Assembly: GCF_015910445.1 (NCBI RefSeq)
Contig: NZ_CP048882.1
Location: forward strand, 3,596,001-3,660,000
Length of the DNA: 64,000 nucleotides
Direction of reading: 5' to 3'
From: Streptomyces bathyalis
Lineage (GTDB): Bacteria; Actinomycetota; Actinomycetes; Streptomycetales; Streptomycetaceae
How positions within the stretch are numbered: position 1 is the first letter of the stretch; each line of letters begins with the position of its first letter. The notes under the pieces are model-generated. The model was not told the DNA's origin. It saw only the letters and a program-made list of their open reading frames with translations, and did no database searches. Made by a program: the position numbers and the translations under genes. Shown piece by piece: positions 52,696 through 62,335 of the stretch.

Positions 52696-52865
52696 GCCCT
52701 GTCTGACAAATAGCGTGGTACGTCCGTCAGGACGTGGGTTGCGGTGTCTGGTGCGTGCGGTCGCAAGGCGGAGGAGGAGAGCGCAGCGGGCTGCGCCGAC
52801 GAACGACAACGCAGCGAACGTGCGTGCCAGGCGTCGCAACCCAGACGGGATTTGTCAGACAGGGC
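52696..52865. mobile_element. 170-bp MITE-like element with 16-bp terminal inverted repeats
   Basis: GCCCTGTCTGACAAAT at 52696-52711 is repeated perfectly in inverted form at the right end (52850-52865). CTAG at 52692-52695 and 52866-52869 flanks it as a probable four-base target duplication. A second, imperfect inner inverted repeat (GGGTTGCGGTGTCTGG with CCAGGCGTCGCAACCC) lets it fold back on itself. It encodes no transposase and would need one acting in trans, perhaps of IS5 type; that is inference. Confidence 0.8.
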
Positions 52866-54017
52866 CTAGCCGGCCGAGGCCACGTCCAGGGCACGCAGGA
52901 CGTCCGCGGCCAGATCGTCCGGGTCCTCCGCGCCGACCGAAAGACGAACGAAGCCCTCCGGCACGGAGTCCCCGCCCCACCGTCCGCGCCGCTCCGCCGT
53001 CGAGCGGACGCCGCCGAAGCTGGTGGCCTCGTCCACGAGGCGCAGCGCGGCGAGGAATCGTTCCGCGTGCTCCTTGCCGGGCAGCGTGAAGGAGACGACG
53101 CAACCGAAGCGCCGCATCTGCCGCACTGCGGTCGCGTGCGCGGGGTCACCCGGCAGTCCGGGGTGGCGCACGCCGGTGACCTCGGGGCGCTCCAGAAGGG
53201 CCCCCGCGACCGCGAGAGCACCCGCCGCCTGCCGCTGGGTGCGTACGTCGAGCGTCGCCAGCGAGCGGTGCGCGAGCCACGCCTCCATCGGCCCGGGGAT
53301 CGCCCCGACCAGCTTGCGCCACTGCCGTACGGAGGCGGCGAGTTCGGCGTCCCGGCAGCTGACGTACCCGAGCAGCACGTCGCCGTGACCGGTGAGCGCC
53401 TTGGTGCCGCTGGCCACGGAGAAGTCGGCGCCGAGTTCGAGGGGACGCTGGCCCAGCGGCGTCGCGAGGGTGTTGTCGACGGCCACCAGGGCGCCGCGTT
53501 CGTGCGCTGCGTCGGCCAGCCGCCGGATGTCGCACACGTCCAGGCCGGGGTTGGACGGCGATTCGATCCACAGCAGCGACGCCCCGTCGAGCAGGGCGAG
53601 TTGGGCGTCGCCCGCCGTCGGTGCGGTGCGGACCTCCACGCCGAACCCGTTCAGACGCTCCCTCATCGGTACGAGGAGGTTGTAGCCGTCGTCGGGCAGT
53701 ACGACGGCGTTGCCGGGGCGTGCCCGGGAGAGCAGCACGGCGGAGATGGCGCCCATGCCGGAGGCGAAGGAGACGGTGTGCACTCCTGAGCCGTCGCTCT
53801 GCGCCCCGTGCGAGGGTGACTCCAGCTCGCCGATGGCACGTTCGAGGGCGGTCCAGGTGGGGTTGGCGTCCCGTCCGTACGCGTAGGGCGCGGCTTCGAC
53901 GTCCCCCGGCAGGTGGTAGTGGGCCGCGAAGACCGGGCCGGGCAGCGGCGGCTGGTACGGCTGCTCCTCCGGCAGGCCCGCCCGTACGACCCTGGTGGCG
54001 TCGCTGTCGCTGGTCAT
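52866..54017 (-). CDS. Cystathionine gamma-lyase/synthase-type PLP enzyme
   Basis: A 383-residue enzyme of the Cys/Met metabolism PLP family. Landmarks are YGRDANPTWTALERAIGELE, HTVSFASGMGAISAVLL in pieces, LLWIESPSNPGLDVCDI and VASGTKALTGHGDVLLG, in which the Lys binds PLP. The end has VPEGFVRLSVGAEDPDDLAADVL. Such enzymes split or form cystathionine or related thioethers. ATG at 54017 has GGGAGAG upstream. The TAG stop is part of the CTAG target where the MITE-like element inserted, so the gene was left whole. Confidence 0.9.
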   Translation of the reverse strand: MTSDSDATRVVRAGLPEEQPYQPPLPGPVFAAHYHLPGDVEAAPYAYGRDANPTWTALERAIGELESPSHGAQSDGSGVHTVSFASGMGAISAVLLSRARPGNAVVLPDDGYNLLVPMRERLNGFGVEVRTAPTAGDAQLALLDGASLLWIESPSNPGLDVCDIRRLADAAHERGALVAVDNTLATPLGQRPLELGADFSVASGTKALTGHGDVLLGYVSCRDAELAASVRQWRKLVGAIPGPMEAWLAHRSLATLDVRTQRQAAGALAVAGALLERPEVTGVRHPGLPGDPAHATAVRQMRRFGCVVSFTLPGKEHAERFLAALRLVDEATSFGGVRSTAERRGRWGGDSVPEGFVRLSVGAEDPDDLAADVLRALDVASAG

Positions 54018-54075
54018 GGCTGTGCTCTCCCGTGATGGGCGGCTGCTGCGCCGGTGTCTGTGCGTGCCTGTCCCG

Positions 54076-54999
54076 TCAGCCCAGCGCGGCGCGCGCGGCG
54101 TCCCCGCACTGTGCGCCGTAGCCCGGTCCGAAGAGGACCGCGTGCACCAGCAGATGGTGGAGCTGGTGGAGTGGGACCCGCTCGGCGCGGCCCTCGATGG
54201 GACGTACCTCGTCGTACGCGGCGAGGATACGGGAGAGCTGCGGGCAGCCGAACAGCTGGAGGAACGCCAGGTCGGTCTCCGGGTGTCCGCCCTGCGCGGC
54301 AGGGTCGATGAGGCGGGCGCGAGGGCCGCCGCCCTGAGCGGGGAAGGAGCCAGGTGCGTCGACGGTCGTCCAGTGGATGTTGCCGGACCACAGATCGCCG
54401 TGGATGAGCGCCGGCGGCTGCGGCGGTCCCGCGATCTCGCCGATCCGCTCGCACAGCCGCTCCACGTCACGGGCGTCCGCGGGTTCGATGCCGCCGCGGT
54501 CGACGGCCTGGCGCAGGAACGGCAGCAGCCGGTACTCCGCGTGGAAGGCGGGCCACTGGGCGGGATCGGTGACGGCCGCGGAGGGGGAGGGCAGCGGCAG
54601 CGTTCCGATGTAGGCGTTGCGGCCGGGAGTTCCGTAGGAGAGCGCGCTGGTCCGGTGCAGTGCTGCCAGGTCGCGCCCGAGGCGGTGGGCCTGCTCGGGG
54701 GTGGGCTCCCCCGGCTCCAGCCACTCCAGTACGAGCAGGTCGTCCTCGACGGCGAGGACGTCCGGCACGGCGACGGTGCCCGTCACGGCGAGGAGGGTGA
54801 GCCCGGCGGCCTCCGCGGCGAAGAAGCCCGGAGGGCTGCCGGAGAGGGTCTTGGCGAACACCTTGCGGTGCATGCCGTGCCGACCGCCCCGGAGCATGAT
54901 GCTCCAGGCGTCGCAGATGTCCCCGCCGTCGACGGGGAACACCCTGGTGGCCTCGTCGGCGCTGGTCAGCTGCGCCACACGGTCGGCGAGCGCGGGCAT
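54076..54999 (-). CDS. Fructosamine kinase family protein
   Basis: A 307-residue kinase-fold protein. It has VFAKTLSGSPPGFFAAEAAGL (Lys and Glu of the ATP site), LLVLEWLEPGEPT (hinge), GRDLAALHRTS, ALIHGDLWSGNI (catalytic loop with Asp) and ARLIDPAAQGGHPETDLAFLQLFG in pieces (metal-binding Asp). Fructosamine-3-kinases phosphorylate sugar adducts on proteins for repair; bacterial members are often beside low-molecular-weight tyrosine phosphatases. That is so here: the ATG overlaps the phosphatase stop by one base, so the two form one operon. Confidence 0.9.
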   Translation of the reverse strand: MPALADRVAQLTSADEATRVFPVDGGDICDAWSIMLRGGRHGMHRKVFAKTLSGSPPGFFAAEAAGLTLLAVTGTVAVPDVLAVEDDLLVLEWLEPGEPTPEQAHRLGRDLAALHRTSALSYGTPGRNAYIGTLPLPSPSAAVTDPAQWPAFHAEYRLLPFLRQAVDRGGIEPADARDVERLCERIGEIAGPPQPPALIHGDLWSGNIHWTTVDAPGSFPAQGGGPRARLIDPAAQGGHPETDLAFLQLFGCPQLSRILAAYDEVRPIEGRAERVPLHQLHHLLVHAVLFGPGYGAQCGDAARAALG

Positions 55000-55541
55000 C
55001 AGCCGGCTTCTTCCCGGTGACGGGCGCCGGCCGCCCCCGCGGGTCTGTGCTCCAGGGCCGCGGCCGCCTCGGCGAGCACGCCGGGCACGGCCGCCTCGAC
55101 GAGACGCAGCACGTCGTCGAAACCCTGTGCGCCGCCGTAGTACGGGTCGGGCACGTCGAAGCCGAAGCCGTCGCCCTCGGAGGCGCTCGGGTCGTAGCTG
55201 CGCAGGAGGCGTACCTTCGCGGCGTCGTCCGGGGTGGGGGCCATGGCGCGCAGTTCGCGCTCGTGCCCCTCGTCGAGTGCGACGACCAGGTCGTGCTCCT
55301 CGAACCAGCTCGGGTCGAACTGCCGCGCGCAGTGGACCAGTTCGTATCCGGCGGCCTCCAGCGTCCCGGCCGTGCGCGGGTCGGCGGGGTCACCGACGTG
55401 CCAGCCGCCGGTGCCGGCGCTGCTCGCGGTGATCCGGTCCTCCAGACCCGCCTCCGTCACATGGAAGCGGAAGACGGCCTCGGCCATGGGGGAACGGCAG
55501 ATGTTGCCGGTGCAGACGAAACAGACGCGGAAGGTGTCCAT
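54999..55541 (-). CDS. Low-molecular-weight protein-tyrosine phosphatase
   Basis: A 180-residue phosphatase. The P-loop is VCTGNICRS (Cys and Arg catalytic) at about residues 9-17, and the acid Asp lies in VPDPYYGG at about residue 140. The C-terminal ~25 residues are Ala/Arg-rich. It may act on phosphotyrosine or on sugar phosphates arising near the fructosamine kinase. The ATG at 55541 follows GGAGAG; an in-frame ATG at 55571 is possible. It is the first gene of the pair with the kinase-fold protein. Confidence 0.9.
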   Translation of the reverse strand: MDTFRVCFVCTGNICRSPMAEAVFRFHVTEAGLEDRITASSAGTGGWHVGDPADPRTAGTLEAAGYELVHCARQFDPSWFEEHDLVVALDEGHERELRAMAPTPDDAAKVRLLRSYDPSASEGDGFGFDVPDPYYGGAQGFDDVLRLVEAAVPGVLAEAAAALEHRPAGAAGARHREEAG

Positions 55542-55624
55542 TCGCTCTCCGTGTTCGCTCTGTGCCGGCATGTGGTCACCGGACTCTCGTACTCGCTCTC
55601 CATGCTCGCGCGCCGGGCGCGCTC

Positions 55625-56002
55625 TCAGTCCCGGTCCGGGAGAACCATGTGCAGCGCCCACGCCACGATGGAGATGATCAGGCCGCCGAGGAACGCCGTT
55701 CCGAATCCGTCCACGTGGAAGCTCACATCGAGCTGGTCCGAGACCCACGAAGTGAGCATCAGCATCAGCGCGTTGATCACCAGCGTGAACAGACCGAGGG
55801 TGAGCACCAGGAGCGGCAGCGAGATGAACTTCAGCAGCGGCTTGACCACGAAGTTCACGACGCCGAAGATCAACGCCACGACTATCAGCGTCACGGCCTT
55901 CGAAGCGGTGTCGGCGCCGGTGAGTTCGATGCCGGACACGAGCCACGTCGCGATCGCGAGGGCACCCGCATTGGCGACCGTCTTGATGAGGAAATTCGTC
56001 AT
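55625..56002 (-). CDS. Phage-holin-family (YvlD-like) membrane protein
   Basis: A 125-residue membrane protein with about four helices: FLIKTVANAGALAIATWLV, AVTLIVVALIFGVVNFVV, FISLPLLVLTLGLFTLVI and AFLGGLIISIVAWALHMVL. The GVVNFVVKPLLK and FTLVINALMLML motifs are those of the YvlD/holin-4 superfamily. The role is unknown; some relatives accompany envelope stress responses. ATG at 56002 lacks a clear ribosome site. The upstream ATG at 56041 would add a polar stretch. Confidence 0.85.
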   Translation of the reverse strand: MTNFLIKTVANAGALAIATWLVSGIELTGADTASKAVTLIVVALIFGVVNFVVKPLLKFISLPLLVLTLGLFTLVINALMLMLTSWVSDQLDVSFHVDGFGTAFLGGLIISIVAWALHMVLPDRD

Positions 56003-56123
56003 AGTGTGATCGTGGCAGAGGCTGATCGCCGGAGCACACACGGCCCGTGAAGTCTCTGCCGGGCGAGGGGCGGAACCGGCGGCGTGCGGGCGCGAGGACG
56101 ATCGACAAGGGGTGGACGGGGAG

Positions 56124-56441
56124 ATGAAGGAGTTCCGGCTCGAGGAGCTGGAGGCTCAGCGCGTCCTTCATGAGGGCGCGTACCTCCAGTTCCTGCGGGA
56201 GCGCCACATGTCCGTCGGGCTCTACGCCTTGGACCGGGGCACGAGCGATCCGCAGAAGCCGCACAAGCAGGACGAGGTGTACTTCGTCGTCAGCGGCCGC
56301 GGGGCGATCACCGTCGGGGACGAGACCACCGCCGTCGCGCGGGGAAGCGTCGTGTATGTGCCGGCCGGAGTGCCGCACAAGTTCCATCACATCGCCGAGG
56401 ACCTGCGGGTGATGGTGGTCTTCGCGCCGCCCGAGAGCTGA
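56124..56441 (+). CDS. Cupin-domain protein
   Basis: A 105-residue single-domain cupin. The metal-binding motif 1 is HKQDEVYFVVSGRG, with its His and Glu, and motif 2 is VPAGVPHKFHH. Small cupins serve as dioxygenases, isomerases or sensors, so no reaction is assigned. The ATG at 56124 is chosen for sequence conservation; a GTG at 56112 in the same frame would add four residues. Confidence 0.83.
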   Translation: MKEFRLEELEAQRVLHEGAYLQFLRERHMSVGLYALDRGTSDPQKPHKQDEVYFVVSGRGAITVGDETTAVARGSVVYVPAGVPHKFHHIAEDLRVMVVFAPPES

Positions 56442-56645
56442 GGCCCGCGAACGCCTCCCGCCCGCGCGGCTCAGGGTCGCGGTGGGGGACGATTCAGGGG
56501 TGGGCCGGGGTCGGCGGCCCTCCCGGCTCGGCTCCCGGCGCTCTAGCATCGGTGGTGCAGGGGCGGCGGACCGTGCCGCCGCGCAGCAGCCCGTAACGCA
56601 CCGGCCCGCGACGAGCGGTGCCGGACCGGCCGACAGGAGCCAGAC

Positions 56646-56870
56646 ATGGACGCCAAGGGGATCTTGAGAAGCCTGCCGTGGTGGGTGAAGTGGGTCGCGA
56701 TCCCGGTCATCGCCGTCGTCGTCTTCGGCGGTCTGATCGCCAGCGTCGTCGGCTTCCTGATCGGTCTCCTCTTCAAGGTGCTGATCTTCGCCGCCCTCGT
56801 CGGCGGACTCATCTACCTGGTCAGGCACTTCACTTCGGCTTCCTCCTCTTCCCGCCACGACGAGTCGTGA
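56646..56870 (+). CDS. DUF5326 family small membrane protein
   Basis: A 74-residue protein with two helices (WVKWVAIPVIAVVVFGGLIA; VVGFLIGLLFKVLIFAALVGG in pieces) and a Ser/His tail. The pattern is that of the Streptomyces DUF5326 family, whose function is unknown. AGGAG stands six bases before the ATG. The last 41 bases overlap the end of the YibE/F-type gene on the other strand. Confidence 0.85.
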   Translation: MDAKGILRSLPWWVKWVAIPVIAVVVFGGLIASVVGFLIGLLFKVLIFAALVGGLIYLVRHFTSASSSSRHDES

Positions 56871-58341
56871 CCTCCGGGCCAGTTGGCGCCCGCGGGTCCG
56901 TGCTCCCGGGTGCGCCCACGGCCATGGGCGCTCCCGTCCTTGCGGCGGCGCCCGCGGGGACACCTTCCGCCGCCACCGCCCGGTTCCGGTCCGAGGAGAC
57001 GACGAGGGCGGCCAGCAGCGTCGTCACCGGCACCGAGGCCACCAGCCCGATCGAGCCGACGAGCGTGCGGACGATCTCCTCCGCGACGACCTCGCTCGTC
57101 GCCACCGTGGTCACGCCGCTGCGCGCGATGGAGAACAGCAGCATCAGCGGCAGCGCGGCGCCCGCGTAGGCCAGCACAAGGGTGTTGACCACCGACGCGA
57201 TGTGATCCCGCCCGATGCGCATCGCCGATCCGTACAACCTCCGCCAGCCGGCGCCCGGATCGGCCTCCTTCAGCTCCCACACCGCAGACGTCTGCGTGAC
57301 CGTCACGTCGTCGAGCACGCCTAGCGAGCCGATCAGCACGCCCGCCAGCAGCAGGCCCTGGATGCCGATGCCGGGGAAGAGTCCGTGGACCAGGCCCGTC
57401 TGGTCGTCGGTGTTGCCCGTCAGATGGGCCCAGCCGATGAAGAGGGAGCCGAGCACACCGATCAGCAGCAGCGAGATCAGGGTGCCCAGGACGGCCACGG
57501 ACGTACGGGCGGACAGGCCGTGGCACAGATACAGCGTGGCCAGCATGATCGCACTGCCCCCGATGACCGCCACCACCAGGGGATTCGAACCCTGAAGTAT
57601 CGCGGGCAGGATGAACAGGCTCAGCACCGCGAAGCTCACCGCGAGACCCACGAGCGCGAGCACGCCGCGCAGCCGCCCCACCAGCACGACGAACAGCGCG
57701 AAGATGCCCGCGAGCAGCACCATCGGCAGCTTCCGGTCGACGTCGATGACGCTGTAGCGCAGCTCGGGCGGTGCCTTGGCGGCGTAGGCGACGACGACGT
57801 CCTGCCCGGCGGAGTAGGTGCGGGTGGCGTCGGGGGTGATGACCTCGGTGAACGTGCTGCCCTTGTCCTTGCCGGCGGTGACCTCGACTGTCGCCTTGCG
57901 GCACGTTCCGCCGGCCTTGCCCCCGCCACCCGCGCCGCCGGCGCCCGCGGACTGCCCGGGGGTCTGGCCCGGCTGCCCCGCGGGCGGCTGCGCGTTCACG
58001 TCCTTGCAGTCGACGACGCGCACCGCGGTGACACGTGCCGGGAGGGTGGGCCGGTCGAATCCGACGCCGCTGGGCCCGCCCTTCTCGGGCACTCCGCCGG
58101 GCCACAGCACGACGAGCCCGGCGAGTACGGCCACGGCGAAGGGGATCAGCACCGCCGCGATGACCTTGCGCAGATGCCGGGAGACCGGGGCCGGGGGCCC
58201 GTGGCTGTGCGCGTGGGAGTGCCCGTGCCCGGGCGCGCTCTCGTGCCGGCGCTGGTGTGCGAGCGTGGCGCGGCGTTCTCCCTCACGGTCCTGTCCCGGA
58301 ACCGGAACGGGTTCGGAGGAGCCTGGTGCGTGCCGGTCCAT
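56830..58341 (-). CDS. YibE/F-family integral membrane protein
   Basis: A 503-residue protein. The N-terminus is cytoplasmic and His-rich (GHGHSHAHSHG), then one helix (VIAAVLIPFAVAVLAGLVVLW). An outer domain of about 150 residues has a Gly/Ala-rich stretch. About seven helices follow (LPMVLLAGIFALFVVLVGRL; GIGIQGLLLAGVLIGSLGVLDDVTVTQ in pieces; IASVVNTLVLAYAGAALPLML in pieces). The LGVLDDVTVTQ segment marks the YibE/F family, of unknown function. The ATG at 58341 is one of several possible starts (also 58365, 58377). It diverges from thiC. Confidence 0.82.
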   Translation of the reverse strand: MDRHAPGSSEPVPVPGQDREGERRATLAHQRRHESAPGHGHSHAHSHGPPAPVSRHLRKVIAAVLIPFAVAVLAGLVVLWPGGVPEKGGPSGVGFDRPTLPARVTAVRVVDCKDVNAQPPAGQPGQTPGQSAGAGGAGGGGKAGGTCRKATVEVTAGKDKGSTFTEVITPDATRTYSAGQDVVVAYAAKAPPELRYSVIDVDRKLPMVLLAGIFALFVVLVGRLRGVLALVGLAVSFAVLSLFILPAILQGSNPLVVAVIGGSAIMLATLYLCHGLSARTSVAVLGTLISLLLIGVLGSLFIGWAHLTGNTDDQTGLVHGLFPGIGIQGLLLAGVLIGSLGVLDDVTVTQTSAVWELKEADPGAGWRRLYGSAMRIGRDHIASVVNTLVLAYAGAALPLMLLFSIARSGVTTVATSEVVAEEIVRTLVGSIGLVASVPVTTLLAALVVSSDRNRAVAAEGVPAGAAARTGAPMAVGAPGSTDPRAPTGPEVTTRRGGKRRKPK

Positions 58342-58449
58342 GCCGGACCGCGGGGTAGGAGTCACGCCCCCGATCATTGCAAAGCACGGGCCGAAGGGCG
58401 CTCTGTTCATCACCACCTTCATACGACTAGCGTGGAGATGCCTTTGCAC

Positions 58450-60422
<1,973 letters not shown>

Positions 60423-60439
60423 TCGATCGGGCGTTGCTG

Positions 60440-60483
60440 AGGAGCCGGCACCGGACCGGGTAATTCGTCCGGTGCCGGCTCCT
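60440..60483 (+). terminator. Terminator of thiC
   Basis: AGGAGCCGGCACCGGAC at 60440-60456 pairs perfectly over 17 bases with GTCCGGTGCCGGCTCCT at 60467-60483, and GTTCTTT follows. It stands 18 bases after the thiC stop. Confidence 0.9.
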
Positions 60484-60679
60484 GTTCTTTCCAGCGCCCA
60501 CCACGTAACCGCGACGGCTGACGGCGCTGGCAGCGTGAATGCCGCGGGTGCACAGGCGCCGCGTGTTCTGCGCAGACCGCGTCAGGCGGGGTGGTGAAGT
60601 ATCCCTTTGGCGTAGTTGCTTCGATCCTGCCGCGCTCGTATTTCCGGGGCAGCCGATCGGGCCGGCGGGAGGAGCACCT

Positions 60680-61927
60680 GTGGATCGGAGTCGAAGGCCG
60701 GGGCGGCCGGTCGGGGTGGACCTCTCGGAGGGATTCGGCGAGCGGCTGCTGGGGCAGCTGCTGGACCGGGCTCACGAGCTGCCGGCCGAGCAGATCGCCC
60801 CGCTGATTGCGGAGGAGATCGCCAAGATCGGTGGCCGGGAGGTCTCCATCCACCTGCAGGACTACGAGCAGTTGATGCTGGCGCCGCTGCCGGGCCGTGG
60901 ACTCGTTGTCGGCGAGGCGCTGCCCATCGACGGTTCACGCGCGGGTGAGGCTTTCCTCAGCAAGCATGTGGTCGAGGAGCCGCAGCCGGGGGGTGTGCGG
61001 ATGTATCTGCCGTTGCTCGACGGCAGTGACGAGGTCGGCGTCATGTCCCTCACCCTGGACACGGTCGAGGAGGACGACCGGCGGCTGCTGGGGAGACTCG
61101 CGGGCCTTGTCGCAGACATGGTGGTCACCAAGAGCAATTACACGGACGAATTCTTCAAGGTCCGGCGGCTCGGCAAGCCCTTGACCGTGGCCGCTGAAAT
61201 TCAGTGGTCGCTGCTGCCTCCGCTGTCGATGAACACCCCGCAGGTTTCCGTGGCCGGTGTGTTGGAGCCCGCCCATGAGATCGCCGGGGACAGCCTGGAT
61301 TACGCCCTCAACGGCAACATCCTGCATCTGGCCATCATCGACGCCATGGGCCACGAGCTGAACGCCGCAGTGCTGGCCACCGTCGCCATCGGCGCATACC
61401 GGCACGCCAGGCGCGCGGAGATCGGGCTCGCGGAGCTGTACTCCTTCATGGACAGAGCCATCGACGCGCAGTTCGGGCCGGACCAGTTCGTCACCGCGCA
61501 GATGCTGCGCCTGGACGTCGAAACCGGCCGGCTGCAGTGGGTCAACGCAGGCCACGCCGCGCCCCTGCTCATCCGCGGTCACCGGGTCATCCGGAAGCTG
61601 GAGGGTCCGACCACGCTGCCGGTGGGCTTCGGCGGCGCCGAACCGCAGGTCTCCACCATTCAACTGTCCAAGGATGACCGGGTGATGTTCTACACCGACG
61701 GCCTCACCGAGGAACACCGGATCGGCGGGGAACAGTTCGGCGAGACACGCATGATCAACACCATCGAGCGCACCGGACCGGTCACAGCCGGCGTGGGAGC
61801 GATGGCACGGGAACTCTCCCAGTCCTTGATGCGGGAGCGGGGCGGGACCACCAGCGACGACGCGACGCTCTTCCTCATCGAATGGCACGGCGGCAGCGCC
61901 GACCATCTCGCCGTCCCGGATCTCTAG
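60680..61927 (+). CDS. SpoIIE-type PP2C phosphatase
   Basis: A 415-residue protein. Residues about 15-165 form a sensor-like domain (GERLLGQLLDRAHELPAEQ; VSIHLQDYEQLMLAPLPG; VRMYLPLLDGSDEVGVMSL). From about 170 a SpoIIE/PP2C domain follows with LTVAAEIQWSLLPPLSM, EIAGDSLDYAL, IIDAMGHELNAAVLATVA, VNAGHAAPLLIRG, VMFYTDGLTEEHR and SDDATLFLIEWH. EIAGDSLDYAL replaces the usual GGDWYD, keeping the acidic residues. GTG at 60680 has GGGAGGAG upstream; a longer reading from 60539 is unlikely. The target antagonist is not in the window. Confidence 0.88.
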   Translation: MDRSRRPGRPVGVDLSEGFGERLLGQLLDRAHELPAEQIAPLIAEEIAKIGGREVSIHLQDYEQLMLAPLPGRGLVVGEALPIDGSRAGEAFLSKHVVEEPQPGGVRMYLPLLDGSDEVGVMSLTLDTVEEDDRRLLGRLAGLVADMVVTKSNYTDEFFKVRRLGKPLTVAAEIQWSLLPPLSMNTPQVSVAGVLEPAHEIAGDSLDYALNGNILHLAIIDAMGHELNAAVLATVAIGAYRHARRAEIGLAELYSFMDRAIDAQFGPDQFVTAQMLRLDVETGRLQWVNAGHAAPLLIRGHRVIRKLEGPTTLPVGFGGAEPQVSTIQLSKDDRVMFYTDGLTEEHRIGGEQFGETRMINTIERTGPVTAGVGAMARELSQSLMRERGGTTSDDATLFLIEWHGGSADHLAVPDL

Positions 61928-62007
61928 CCCGCTGGCTCTGATCGAGCACCATGGTCAGAAACCCAGCGTGCGGGCATATTCGCCGGAGGCCCTTTCTGAC
62001 TGCGGCC

Positions 62008-62205
62008 TCACTCCGACGAGGGGGCCTGACCTGCTGGTTCGTCGGAAGTCACCACCGAGGTGTCGGCAGACGGCGGCCCCCGTCGCTCGAGGTGCTTGTC
62101 GATCCGCGCCATCAGCGCCTCTGCTCGCCTGTTCAGCTCGTCGGCGGGTGGCAGATCATCGTCGAACTTCATGTGTGCCGGGCCGTCCGCCGGGTTGCCT
62201 GCCAT
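62008..62205 (-). CDS. Small hypothetical protein (65 aa)
   Basis: A possible small gene divergent from the XRE regulator. GAGGGG lies eight bases before the ATG, and codon third positions are mostly G or C. The middle (DELNRRAEALMARIDKHLERRG) would be a charged helix; the ends are disordered-looking. No family is recognised. It could be a chance frame. Confidence 0.45.
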   Translation of the reverse strand: MAGNPADGPAHMKFDDDLPPADELNRRAEALMARIDKHLERRGPPSADTSVVTSDEPAGQAPSSE

Positions 62206-62300
62206 ACCGCATGCCCCTCGCCTGTCAACAGTCTTGCCTGTCTTGACTCTGAGTACATCAAGAGTCGCTCTCGGCGCGTATGGTCAGAAGACCCAACGGC

Positions 62301-62320
62301 TTTACGGCGCGACCCGTAAA
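62301..62320. promoter_or_regulatory. Candidate operator before the XRE gene
   Basis: TTTACGG at 62301-62307 and CCGTAAA at 62314-62320 form a perfect seven-base inverted repeat with a six-base spacer. It lies 15 bases before the XRE start, where the regulator could bind to control itself. Not tested. Confidence 0.45.
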
Positions 62321-62335
62321 GAGGGATGTGAACTC

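Noticed and set aside
52651..52839. A 62-residue minus-strand frame spanning the IS/MITE boundary
   Set aside because: It crosses the junction of two insertions, so it cannot be an old gene, and it has no ribosome site or family.
57578..57593. GGGTTCGAATCCC-like sequence resembling a tRNA T-arm (minus strand)
   Set aside because: It lies within the YibE/F coding frame (residues QGSNPL), and no cloverleaf can be built around it.
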